From positions 682,001-746,000 of the forward strand of contig OX596341.1 in the NCBI GenBank assembly GCA_951394405.1: a stretch of 64,000 nucleotides of DNA, in the 5' to 3' direction. The first letter of the stretch is position 1, and each line of letters starts with the position of its first letter. Positions 24,186 to 35,816 of the stretch are shown here, piece after piece. Source of the DNA: Coprinellus micaceus (Eukaryota; Basidiomycota; Agaricomycetes; Agaricales; Psathyrellaceae). A program made the position numbers and the translations under genes. A model generated the notes under the pieces. The model was not told the origin of the DNA and searched no databases. It was given only the letters and a program-made list of their open reading frames with translations.

Positions 24186-25473
24186 CTAAGTCCATGGCCA
24201 CGCCCTCGCCTCCTCAGCAACACTCTTATCCACACATAGCAACTTCTTAGGATGTACTGCCATCCCAGGTGCACACATAGGTTTGAACGTCTTCCTCAGT
24301 ACTTCGCCCCACGCTTCGTATGTGTCGCTCTTCCGAGATTCAATCGCTTGCTCGACGTGGATGAACTCGCCCTTGACGTAGCCAGGCATCGCATGCTGCG
24401 AGCACACCTTCGACTTAGGGACTCTGTTGATATATCTTCCGCCAATATTCCCACTGGCTGTGAGCGGGCACTTGCTGTCCGAGGGGAGGGAAATGTTCCA
24501 TGCTGGAAATATTTGCTTGAGGTTGGCTTTTAATCGTTTGACGGGGTAGTCGGTAGGGTCAGTGTACCACGGGTTGTTCCCTGCGAGACGAGCGTCAGCT
24601 ACAGCGGTCCCCGGAGCTATAAAGAATTGGCAACCAACCGAGTCCACTTGACAGGAATATCTGATCCAGGGCGCAAGTTTTCACGCCCTTCCCATGCATC
24701 TGAATAAAGGCGCACGATGCTGAAGAACACCCTCCTTGTTGCTCTTGCCACCGGTATATCGCAACGAATGCGTCAAAAAAGGGTTCGAGCTGTGCATTAT
24801 CCCCAGTATGTCTCGATTCAGACCGCGGCGCAGTTGAGAACAGAGAACTTACGTTGCTATGTGCAGGGTCTGTCTTCCAGTACGGTTTGGACGATTGGAC
24901 ACAGGTTGACTGTTGCATGAAAGCTGTCCTTGACCGACCTGCAAGGAGCAAACTCTTGGCACCGGAGAGTTCGAACAGAGCTGTGGCCTGCTCTATTGTG
25001 CCAAGGTCGTATTTGGGGTGAGGCGCCGACACGTGGAGGAAACGCGAAACCTGCTCTCTCTTTTCTGGGACAATGAAGTGCCCCCAACCCCTCGGCATCC
25101 CGTTACAGTCGACAGTGTTCTCAACAAGCACACAGTACGATGTTGCCAGTCCCGGAGGTGCATATCTCTGGATGACATATGTGTTTTCGAGCTCTGGGGG
25201 TATCGCGAGGGCCGAGCAGTTTCCGTCGACGGAGAGGAGGGAAGCTACAGCCGTAGCCCACGCGTCTCGCTCACTTTCTGTCGGTTGAGCTTCGTGGTAC
25301 GAAGGTCCGTCGTAGTACTCCGGCATTATAGTAAAGGTATCAAGGCATTTCGCCAGCGACACGATATCCCTGGAAGTGGAGACGCAGGACGTGGGGATAT
25401 CTTGCTGGGATGCGAATATCCACGAGAAGAGGAAGAGGAGGCTGGGGAACCTCACTGACCACAGAGTGAGCAT
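24186..25473 (-). CDS. Secreted protein of an unnamed conserved fungal family
   Basis: Three exons on the minus strand, 25473-24853, 24789-24639 and 24580-24186, total 1,167 nt (388 residues). The N-terminus LWSVRFPSLLFLFSWIFASQ is a signal peptide. The mature part is cysteine-rich. Its most conserved-looking blocks are APHPKYDLGTIEQATALFEL, SGAKSLLLAGRSRTAF, KTDPAHS, CAFIQMHGKG, WYTDPTDYPVKRL, ISLPSDSKCPLTASGNIGGR and GEFIHVEQ. I recall the same blocks in hypothetical secreted proteins of basidiomycetes, with no named domain. The His/Gly-rich FIQMHGKG and GEFIHVEQ segments could be catalytic or metal-binding, but that is speculation. The start ATG immediately precedes the signal peptide. It converges on the upstream coiled-coil gene. 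Confidence 0.75.
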
Positions 25474-26314
25474 TCTGCAGCGCGCTCCCTTTGGGTCAAG
25501 CCTGTTTAAAGTTAGAGTGGCATTTGGCCGGGACCCCTATCGACGCACCTGGCGAGGGAAAGGGGATTCAGTTCGGTGTACGGCGAAGGCGGTTAGGCGA
25601 CTCACATTGCCAAGGTCTTTAAGTCGGGCGTCATTCAAGTGCCGGTTGTGGGGTTCTTGCGAATGTGTGCCGCACTCGTGTTGGGTGATCGTCGATTGAG
25701 AACAACGCCAGGCAAGCGTCAGGCTCCATTATTACTGCCACTCGAGGTGGACCCGAGTTAGGGGCCACACACCCAATTCAGAAGGCCCCTCTCACATTCC
25801 AAAGGCTTCAACTCGAAGAACTCAGGCTTGCACCCATCCCTCCCAAAAGACTTCTTGTTTAAGCCAGGTTGTATCCTCTCGCTTACAGCTGAATGTTCAA
25901 GCCCACGAATCCCCTTACTATCATAGCCTTGGCCAAATACTGCGGTCATCCTGATGATCCAAGTTTTAAGCGCCCAATGTGCCAAGTAGACAAGCCCGGT
26001 GTGAATGCGTCGGATCTTATCCTGTTCAACCCTGGTCGAGCTCTTGGGAACTATCATGTGAAGACCTCGCGCCTCGAGGTAGTAACTGATCGAGGACAAG
26101 AATGTATATTAGGCAACGCCGCGACGGGACCTTTGGTTTGTGAGTGCAATAGAACTATATACAAAGCGGTACGAAATAAATAGTCGACTTGCATAGATCT
26201 TTGTAATGTGGTCGTGAAGGGGCGTTAAGGGGTGCAGGTGAAGTACTCGAAGAGCTGAATAAATAGAATGGTAGGTCGTGACGGAAAAAGTAAATAAAAA
26301 GCGTTCAAAGCGTA
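25474..26314. other. Intergenic, nothing supported
   Basis: The promoter of the secreted-protein gene lies at the left and the 3' flank of the Ste12 gene at the right. Two overlapping frames on opposite strands (25758-26183) have no recognisable features, and I do not call either. Confidence 0.5.
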
Positions 26315-29300
26315 CTACATAGTCGGAAGGTGTTGAGGATAATGACCATCACCGAACTGCTGCTGCTGCTGTTGTGAGAATTGTACAGGCAGGGTCGCTG
26401 AATGGGCGGGCGGGGCTATGCCCTGACCATACGCAAACTGATTCGGGAGGTCGATGTTGAAGGGAGCAGGAGACTCTGTCTGACCAGAGAACGCAGGGGA
26501 GTCAGTCCTGAACATCGGCTCCCCAAACGCACTAGTAGATTCTTGCCCACTCATATTGATGTCCCCACCCATCGACATCATCTGCTTCATCTGCTCCTGG
26601 ACCTGCATAACCCCCACCGCAGGTGTGTAGTTCGAGCTTCTCGAGCTAGATCGGATGTGGCCATACTCCCCAGCGTTCGCGAGCTGGATGTTATGCAAGC
26701 TGGGACTGGAATGTGCCGAGTTCGACCTGGAGGACGAGTTGAACCCGGCGGCGTATGGATGGTATCCCCGATGACTGGAGGTGCTGGAAGCCGACCCTAC
26801 GCTGGCAGGAGTGCCTCCAAGGGAATTGAAATCGCCGTTGTTGCTATTCGCGGTACCTGGTCTTCGAATTGGCTCCCCATTGCGAGCGTGCGAGGGAGTC
26901 ATGCTCCGGTGCCTACGGATAGGCCCACCCCCCGTGCTACTGTCGTCCAATACCATGTTCGAAGTATAGAGGTTGCCATGATCGAAGCTCGCCTTGTGCG
27001 ACGGAGCAGACACAGCTCCAAAGTCTTCCCCATAAGACGACGACATGGACGGATTGGCCGAATGCCCTTGCAATTGCTGGAGGTAATTTCCGGGAGAAGA
27101 CCCAATCGAGTTGCGGTTGCTGCGGAGGTTAATGTTCCCTAGGTTTGGCGATGGCATGCTGATCGTGCTGAACGCAGGACTTGGCTGCGGCCGCGTCCAT
27201 TGGGACCCATCTGACCCGAGCTCAGAAGAATTGGAAGAGAATAGGGCTGAGCTGGACTGGACAGGGTAGTAGTTGGAGCCATGGTTGGCGACCATCAACA
27301 AACCCTCCTCGTCCCCTTGCACCTCCTGAACATCACTCGCCTCAAGCTCCCGCATCTGTACATCACCGGCGTAGCCTCCAGCCATCCCAAGCGCGGACAG
27401 ATCCATCCCGCTCAAACCCAGAGCCTGATTGTTCATATCACCCAATGAAGTGTATCGCGACCAGTCCTCATCTTCGCTTTCTCCGCCACTCTGATCGCCA
27501 TGGTGTCCAGAGGATCCCTCGCGCTCATCATCCATGCTGTCCGACCACTCTGCATTGCCATTGTCCGAGGCGCCGCCACCTTCTCCATTCCCGCCCTCCC
27601 CGGTGCTCGATGTTGCACCAGCCTGACCCGTGTTGGTGCGGTCGTGCGTGCGTAGATGCTGATTGAGATTGTCACTCCTGGAGAACCGTTTCTTGCACTT
27701 CGGGCAAGTGAATGGGCGTTCCATAGTGTGGGTACGGAGATGGCGTTTTAGGTGCTCCATCCGCTTGAAGAGGCGCCCACAAGAGAACAAGGGGCACACG
27801 AAAGCTTTGATCTTCCCATCAGCGCTATGTTGTTCGTACATGGCAGTGCTCGAAACAGGAGCTGGCGCCGGAGGGGCAGGCTTTGGAGGAGGTTGCGAAC
27901 CTTGGCTAGAGGATGTTGACAGTGAGGGTGCGATCCCAGCAGACATAGGAACTTGACCGAAGGGGCCAACAGACGCGAAGTCGAAGGGATCGCCGTATGA
28001 GGCTGGTGGGCCATGGTACGAATGACGGTGGGGATGAGAGGAGGACGCGGTCTGGTCTATACTTCGCCCACGAAGATGGCCCGGTCTACCTCCTAGGGGT
28101 GCTTGATCGAGGCCGAAGACGTGGGTGGAAGGTGCGGAGGCGAGGGGAGGAGGAATGGGTGGTGCACCATCCGTGTAATGTACATCAACCTCACCGATGA
28201 ATTGGGTGTCCTTGGGCTTCCTGACGACGCCATCAGCAGGGAGGAGCTTGCCTTCAGCCTGCCTCCTGAAGTAGTCAGCAGCCGTCAGTGCTGCCTCCGA
28301 TTGTTGCCTTTCGTCTTCCGAGCCTGGACCAAATTCGTGGCGGATGCTCTCGTAGCGAGGCATGAGGCGAGAAGGTCGCTCTCGGGAATGGCTGGTGCTT
28401 GGGTAACGTCCTGAGGAATCAGGACCCATGCTACGGCCCCGCTCCTCCCCGATCTCGTCTGTGCTACCCTGCTTCTGAGCGTTGGAGGCCTTCTTTCGTC
28501 GTTGCTTGTAGTGGCTCCAGTCGCCGAGGCCAAACGGAGAGACGAACAAGGCGTCCGCCATGCTGGCACTTGTCCTTGGCCGACTTTCGTCGTCTGTTCC
28601 CATGACGTCCTCCATGTCGCTGAGCTCGCTCTCAGTCCCGTTCCCACTGTCGCCAGCTCCGACACTGTCCTTCACAGCGTTTCGGATGTTCCTCTCAAAC
28701 TCGCCCTCCCCGTCCCGTGCACCAACAGCCTTGCTAAATTGCTCGTAGAGAGGTCGCTTCGGATCGTACGTGAATGACATCGCAGGCTCTCCGACGACAA
28801 CCGTAGTAGGCTCTTGGCCCATCTTCTCTCGCTTGAGGTCACGGTCAAGAGCATCGAGGAAGAGGCGATCGTGCGGCACAGAAAACCTGGTAATCGATCA
28901 GCGCCAACGGAGGGGATATGCCGGGGTTATAACATACCAGTAGAAGACCTTCTGCTTTTTCTGTGTTCGAATGCATTGATACTTAAAGAGGAGGTCTAAG
29001 AACGAGCTCTAATGGTTCCATTGGGTCAGCTTTGCACAGTTAAGATCAAATTAAGTCACGTACCTTCGGTTCCTCTAGGCATGCATCCACGCCAGGCTTC
29101 AAGTTCCTCAGGTCACTGAACACACCCTCCTCGAACTTCTTCATATTGCGAACTGGTCGCCCAAAGGCCTGTAGAAGCGCCCATCAGTGTCTGGGACGGC
29201 AGCGGACGTGACGGGAGACGGGAAAGAAGTTGGTCGGGAGCGCTGATCGATCGTGGCCGTCGAGCGTGATCAGCGAGACACGCGAACCCCACGAGCCGGC

Positions 29301-30364
29301 GCAGATCGCGCTCCCTCGCAGCACCCACTGGGACCAACACGAAAGAGGGGTCGACATACCTCGAATCGGAAAACCAGTGCACGAACGATATCCGTGCCTG
29401 TGATGTGATACAACCCGTTCCAAAGCACACATGTCACAAACTCCTGGCTGGGCAACATGAAGCGGTTCAATTGCGGGTGTGACGGTGCATGCTGCGCTGG
29501 GTACGAGCCATCCATCCCCATTCCGGGATACATGTTGACACCCTGGCCGAAACCCGAGGAAGGACCGCCCATGTTGTTGTTGTCCGTGTCGGTGGTGTGC
29601 CAGCGGGAGGGGGCTGTCGCCAGGAAGTACTTGAGTCGGTATAGCCATGCTAATCTCTCCTTCTCCAGCTGCGTGAGAGGGCGACTGAGGCCTTTAGAAA
29701 GTCCGGGGGTCCCGGCAATGTAGTCGTGTGCCTCGCTCTCGGCATTGGCAGCGTCCTGCTGAGCCTGTAGATGCTGTTGTTGGGCCTCCGCAAAGGATGA
29801 GTGGACGCTGGAAGCTGAACTCACGTTGCCAGCTGAACTCAACCCTGCAGAAGGCATGCTCGATAGCGTCGATGACCCAGCTGTGGTCGCAGTGGGCGTA
29901 ACCAAGGAGTTGCTTAGGTCCGGCATCGGCGGTAGGGGCAGCGATAGGGAGGTATGGAAAGCGAGGTGGTTATGGGCATTTCCTGGCCGCGCCGTGCGCT
30001 CATTCGGGTCGTGTTCGGACGATGTGTTTGTGCTGACCTGAAGGGGAGGGGCTCCAATCGAGTACGCGGACGAGTACGAGGCGCTCCGTTGGCTCATCGG
30101 ACTTGCCATGAACTGTTGGCTTCGTCGATGAGGATGCACGGACCCTGAGGGATACACCGGTCCACCCGGAATTGGGTAGCTCTGCGAATGTAGGTTGTGA
30201 TGGATATGCGACGCAGGGTTGCTCGAATATGAGGTCGATGGGTCAAGCTCATGGGTGAAGGATCGGGGGGAGGAGTGCGTCGAGGATGGGTTGGATGCGG
30301 AAAGGAATTGTGGTCCGTAGGGAGTGGACTGCTGCATCTGTGGCACGTTGCCGTATGGATCCAT
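26315..30364 (-). CDS. STE12: Ste12-type transcription factor with C2H2 zinc fingers
   Basis: Nuclear transcription factor at the end of the pheromone/filamentation MAPK cascade. Four exons, 30364-29360, 29168-29064, 29008-28938 and 28886-26315, sum to 3,753 nt (1,250 residues). The Ste12 DNA-binding domain spans exons 1-4: [102 protein letters not shown] and [18 protein letters not shown]. Near residues 760-815 are two C2H2 fingers ([20 protein letters not shown], then [20 protein letters not shown]). This domain order is that of Ste12 proteins of basidiomycetes and filamentous ascomycetes, not of Saccharomyces, which lacks the fingers. Long Ser/Gln/Asn-rich segments occupy both termini, and the C-terminus has a polyglutamine tract near 26355. 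The start ATG (MDPYGNVPQ) is the first after an upstream frame whose further extension is unsupported. A Ste7-type MAPKK gene lies 5.5 kb away. Confidence 0.92.
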
Positions 30365-33300
30365 GGTGATGTTTATATCGTCTAGGTGGAAGAGGGTGCG
30401 GTCAGTGACTGTCACGGGTGGAGCAATTATAACACAGTGGTAAATCGGGGGAATGGGAAACCTCATCAATCAAAGGATCGAACAGTTCTCAATAGCGACA
30501 ACTGCGCAAGGAGTCAGTCAAGCAGGTTTACTCACCAGAGGCGTCAAGCTCGTTTTCTAGCTTGAGTAAAGGTCACAACCAAGCTTTTTCCTTCGGATTC
30601 GAGGATTCGTTGGTGGCCGATGAGCAATCGATGTCGAGAACGAAGGCCAGAGGTGAAGGGGATCGGATATTTGGTGAGAGTCCAACTACGATCGAACACG
30701 GGCTGGATTCAAGGTTACGCTTGCGTCCTTAGGCTTCCTGGCTGCAAGGGCGAGGCAAATGAGCCAGAGCTTGCAATGGAGGGCGCAGAATGGCTGCTCA
30801 CAATAGCGATAGTCTCAAGCCAGACTCCGTATGCCCTTAAGCCTGAGTATAGCCGCCTTCTCGCCCAAGAGTTCGTGCCACCCGAGATGGCCGAGTCTTC
30901 TTGCCAGTGGAGGGGTGGTTCAGCACAGCTGCCGTTGAGTGGATCTGCGAGGCCAGCGCAGGTGAATGAGGAGGGGGCGCTATATGTTCCCCACAGACGT
31001 CCTAGGTCTGGTCGTAAGGGAATTGCTCGGTGGAGGGGGAGGGTGATGGCGACTGCAGACAGTGTCTTTTGGCGCCCTTGGCAGAAATAGTTAGGGTAGG
31101 AAAAATGACGAGAAAGTTGCTGATGACGGTAGACGGTGAAATTATATCAGTCCGCGCTCTCCAGTTCGATTTGGTCGGATTTGTGCGAGGCAGTGAAGGG
31201 ACGGCTGCTTTTCGCCAGATCTTGATGAGGCCCCTGATGCTGATGGGGGGAGATTCGATATGCGATGCAGTCCCCCTGCATTTGCATCCCGAGGACGGTG
31301 CATGGTCGAACATATATAGCAGAGCCGGAACGAGAGGCTATAACTTTCAATTCAAATTCTATGAATATTCTCCGACCGGGCTTACTCTGTCTTCCTGTGC
31401 GATACAATATCTGATATATACGAGTTCATACCACAGCCATTAGCACGCTCGGACTCGGAGCGCCGTCCAGTGAATTTGCATGTGGTCCTGAGCACACCTC
31501 TGCACACCTCCACACACATTATTCGGCCAAATCACACTCAAATTGAGCTGCACAGATCATTTCAGTTCTAGCTCGCAGGGAACTCTTCAATGAGATCCAC
31601 CCGAGCGTCGAGGGGGAGGCCTTCATAATGACGCTGCGCAGCCGGCGTCGCGAGTCATCTCGGGGTACCCCGATTCCCCACAGGAGCACAAGCTACTAAC
31701 TGGAGCCTAACCTGTGATCCCCGTATATTTCTCCATTTTCATCAAGCTATGCCGTCCACGCGTTTGGCTCAACGGAATCACGATGCTGGCGCACCTCCAA
31801 CACGGTCTACCCATATTTCCCTGGCATTTTGAGGCCTTCTCACCTGAACGAAGCCAGTGCATACCACCATCCTTCACTCATCGTGGTCGACGAGCGATGT
31901 CCCATCTGGACCTTCGGGGCTATTGCTGCTAGCAAAAGGCAGGAACCTCCCACTCGCGAAGCCTGGCGACCCGCGGACCTGCTCAAGGCCGAAATCAGAG
32001 TAAGTATGCACAGGCCCCATCTACTTTGTTTCTTCGAATACCCAAAAGCATACACGAAAGTCCGACACTCCCGTCATTTGGGCGCTCATTGTCCAGCCAT
32101 TTGGCGCCGAGGGTGTGATCTCCGAGCCCTGAGCTCATCCAGGGTTGTTGCAGGGTTCTCGCTAAACAATTCAGCCTGCACAACTTTTCGATGGTTGCCA
32201 CATCCCGGTGGTTGCCTCCTCCGTATTCTGGGGATAGGGGCCTTCCGCGATATGACGTCCTTTCCGGGTTCGACGGAAGCAAGCGCCTTGCCACGTGCGG
32301 AGACAGGCATGGATTGATACTTCGGTCTACTTCCCTCGAGGAGCAGACGACTTTCGTCCTTTGCGCAGGCTTTGAGCAGTAGTGTCTCGTTCGGAATGAA
32401 TGGGTAGGAGGGCCCTCTAGTCGTGGGCTCGGGATCGGGTTGTGTAGATCACCCCTGTACAGAGCTGATGATCATTCGGCAGCGTGCTACGCGTGGATCA
32501 TTCGCTAGTATTGATGATGTCAGGAAATCAATGGTGTGTCCTCCGAAAGGTGAGGTGAATGTTGGGAGGCCCGACTCGTGTTGTCTCAATGCGCAGCATG
32601 TCGTACAAAAACGTACAAAGAATCGTACTATCAAGGATAATGAATGAATGATCAATAAGCTCGGGTTCATCTATGCGAGAGAAGCGAAGGGTTGCTTTCA
32701 CACCATGCGAAGTCCATTCATGTTCATTCATTCGGTTCTTGAATATGTAGCGAAACTGCGTTCCAGGACAGAGCTACCAACGGACCAGGATCAGCTTCTG
32801 TCGTGGTACTACAACGGTCGTATTTCTATCACTCCTCCGAGAAGGAGAAGCAATTTAACAAGTGACGAGGTCGAGGGGTGGCTTCTTCTCCGACTATCAC
32901 TGGACTTCTGAGGGCAGTGCATAATTCAAAGTCATCCCGACATAGTATAATGTTCCCAATTTGTCCTCGAGACCCAGGTCCATCATCTCTCTATTCTGTA
33001 GTCGTTCGTAAAAGTGTGCGGTTTACACGGATCCGGAGCACCGAGCCTCTGGATAACAATGAGGGAACCAGCTGAAGTATCCTGAGAACGTCCTTAGCTG
33101 ACGAGTTTTCCACTGTCATCGGAGGCAAAATAACCGCGTTTTTAATTGCTCACACTGACCTCCAAATACGCTCCGTGCTTCAGCCATTTTATAAAGAATG
33201 ACTATGAATGTGCAAATGCACAAATCCGAACAGGGTCATGGTGTGCAGCAAGGCGTCGCGGCATCTATTGCACTGTCGGGCGCCTATCTCGCGATCAAAC

Positions 33301-33837
33301 GTCCACACCATTCCCCTCGGTTTCATGCCCAGGCGATGAAACAAGCCTTCCCGGCCTCTTGATAAACGTCTCTATCCACATGAAATCATCATCCCTCGAC
33401 TTAATGATGATGAAGACCGGGTGTTCGGATTTGGTGCGGGGGGCAGCATTCTAGGTGTCGGTGTCTGGCTTTCACCTCATTGCTCTGGAGAAGTTGTCTA
33501 TTCTTGTCGCTTGGAAAAGGTCGTCAAGAGCCGGTGTTGCGTTGTATCACAGGGCTGAGGGAGGATCCGGGGAATGCGAGGGATGTCAACCTCAGGACAT
33601 CATCTTCGGGACAGTGCTTACCGGCAAATAGGCGCGAGGTTTGAGAAGGCGGAGAACGCACAGCCTCGAGCGCCCATCTAGGCTTACCCCTGGGTCACGG
33701 GGTAATCCTGACCGTCAAGCCCTTCCATCAACTTCCGGCGCTTCTGAGCCCTCGACTCATAGTCAACGCAAATTGGCATTGACGTATTGGCTGAACTGGC
33801 TGAAGGATTTCGATTTTTATCCTGTCTACATATGTAC
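30365..33837. other. Long intergenic stretch, no gene supported
   Basis: The left end is the Ste12 promoter. The right end is the 3' flank of the PAAF1-like gene. In between are only short frames. One plus-strand frame near 31829-32000 (HLNEASAYHHPSLIVVDERC) looks somewhat protein-like but cannot be extended across stops on either side, so I do not call it. A 3.4-kb upstream region is unusually long for this window and may be regulatory or hold decayed sequence. Confidence 0.45.
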
Positions 33838-35301
33838 TCAGTCGGAGCGGTAAGCATACCGCCTTACCACACTATCGTCGCTCGACAGCCAGATGTCGCT
33901 CGACAGCCAGATGTCGCTCCCGCCCAACGCTCTGACATTCCTCACCGGATCGCAATCTACCCCGATGAGTTCATCTGCCTGGACGCTCCCATCCGAAGCC
34001 ACCCTCGCAACGTACGGAAGCCCATCACTTGTCGCAACAACCAGTCCCAGAGATGTATTTCCTCTCGAGAATGCGGCCAGATCCAGGACCTCCCCGTCCT
34101 GACGCGCGAAGGTTGAGACGGGGGTGTCCAGGGACCGCACATCATATATAGCGACGAGGCCAGTGTTGGACCCCGTCACAAGGGTGTGGTGTGCAGGGGA
34201 GTAGACAAGTGAGGTAAGTCGCTGGGGTTGAGATGGGGGCTGCGAGCGATGTACCGACGCCTTGGTCGCAAGGTCGAAGAGCTCAAAGGTTCCGTCCTGA
34301 AGGGCAGCGAAGACGATGTTGGACCCGACTTCAGGAACCTCTCTCTCATCGCTGGGGGAATTACTGTTGGACGAGTCCCTTTGGCCCACCGAGGTCGACA
34401 GAACGGCGGAGGTCGCGAACATCGTTGAGATTGTTTCCCCAGAAGGGACATCCCAGAGTTTGACGGTACAGTCAAGTGACGAGGACAGTATGTTGCGACC
34501 GATGCCGAGGATGGCGGTTGACGTCACCGAGCGCTTGTGCCCGCGCAGAACACGCGCGGGTGAGACCGTCTGCGCCGTCGCCCCAGCACGCGTGTCCGGG
34601 AGATCTGCGGGAACGATTGCTAGAGCAAAGTCGAGCCCCGAGGTCAAGAGTACGCGAGAGGAAGGGAAGAATCGGAGAGTCGTAACAGCGCTGGAATGGG
34701 GGTGGGAGAAGACCTTCGGTCCATTATAGATTATTCTCTGTGATAAGAAGCTGGAAGTGGGTGCAATCGCGGTGGTGGGGTAGATGTGTACCGAGCCGTC
34801 CAGGTAGCCAGTAGCGAATCGGGACGCGTCTGGTGAGACGTCAAATGCCTCGATCCTCTTGGGCTATGTAATGTCCGTCATTTATTTCCAAGGGCAGATG
34901 TCGATGCAACTCACATTGGGAGGGGTTGAAGTTTTACTGTCGCTGTACTCTTGGGAGGGAGAAAGAACCTTGGTTTCCGATAGATTAGAGGAGAGGCGAT
35001 AGCTCTATTCATTGTCAGAGCTTTCAGCACCAGAAGGTCGTTCGATACTTACCTTGTCATCCCGCCTATCAGGTTCGAAAACTACACGACCATCCTCACA
35101 CGCAAACCGCACGAGGTCTCGGTCCTTCTCGTCGAGCTCGATGTTGACCTTGGTGTGTACCGACGGTTCCCCAGTCCTGTAGACAGACACCCAGAATTTG
35201 TCCGATGGCACTAGACCGTTCTTGACGTCCTCGAGCACCTCCCCGATGGTCGGCTGGACAGTCACCACCGGTACAACACGCGGGTTCGGAGGTTGGGCCA
35301 T
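33838..35301 (-). CDS. WD40 protein, PAAF1/Rpn14-like proteasome assembly factor
   Basis: Likely chaperone or regulator of the 19S proteasome base (PAAF1 in animals, Rpn14 in yeast), cytosolic and nuclear. Three exons, 35301-35053, 35004-34915 and 34863-33838, sum to 1,365 nt (454 residues). The N-terminal 110 residues are non-WD. They are followed by WD repeats recognised in AFDVSPDASRFATGYLDGSV, HSSAVTTLRFFPSSRVLLTS, GHKRSVTSTAILGIGRNILS (then SSLDCTVKLWDVPSG), QRLTSLVYSPAHHTLVTGSN (then TGLVAIYDVRS) and a final WLSSDDSVVRRY. The phrase LRFFPSSRVLLTSGLDFALA is what suggests PAAF1; other WD40 families are possible. Close to the stop, an 18-bp tandem duplication repeats the residues DIWLSS in frame. 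It is divergent from the MAPKK gene, with 515 bp between the start codons. Confidence 0.75.
33878..33913 (+). repeat. 18-bp perfect tandem duplication inside a WD40 gene
   Basis: The unit TCGCTCGACAGCCAGATG occurs at 33878-33895 and again at 33896-33913. On the coding (minus) strand it duplicates six residues (DIWLSS) in the last WD blade without shifting the frame. Confidence 0.9.
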
Positions 35302-35816
35302 GGGAAGTAAATGTTAGAGGGAAGACGATCTTGGAAAGATAATGTCATAGGCCGGAGTGATCGACAAAGTACGGAGCGGTGTTTGTGACTATTAGCTTGG
35401 CAAGTCGAAGTATCCAAGAATTCGTATAGCGCCGTTGTGAACGGTGTGGGGCAATGTTGAACTTGGAAGAATATTTCCCCTATTGTCAGCAAGAAGCACT
35501 CACGAAAGTGGTAGATATCGCGCTCTGAGGTCGTAGTACTGCATCCATCTGGGTAGATTCATATCGACGGCGTCGAGTGTCTTGTAAGTGTCGCGATTAC
35601 AAGGGACGTCCCTCTGCACCCGAAAGCTAATCCCACCACGTGGGAATGGCAACTTCCATTTGTTCAGCGCTTCACTTCCTAGTTCCCCTTTTAACCGAGC
35701 TCATATCACCAAAAGTACACATTTACACAGCTTGATCCTTCACCACAACGTTGTAGGCGCCGCTGCTGCCCGAAAGGCCCCTCCTACCCATCTGACTTCG
35801 CAGACCTCTGTAAATC
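35302..35816. promoter_or_regulatory. Bidirectional promoter region of PAAF1-like and MAPKK genes
   Basis: 515 bp between divergent start codons, without a credible open frame of its own. I see no strong TATA box or consensus Ste12 site (TGAAACA) here. Confidence 0.5.

Noticed and set aside
31829..32317. Possible gene in the long gap between STE12 and the WD40 gene
   Set aside because: A short segment looks protein-like, but downstream frames are broken by stops and no family could be named.
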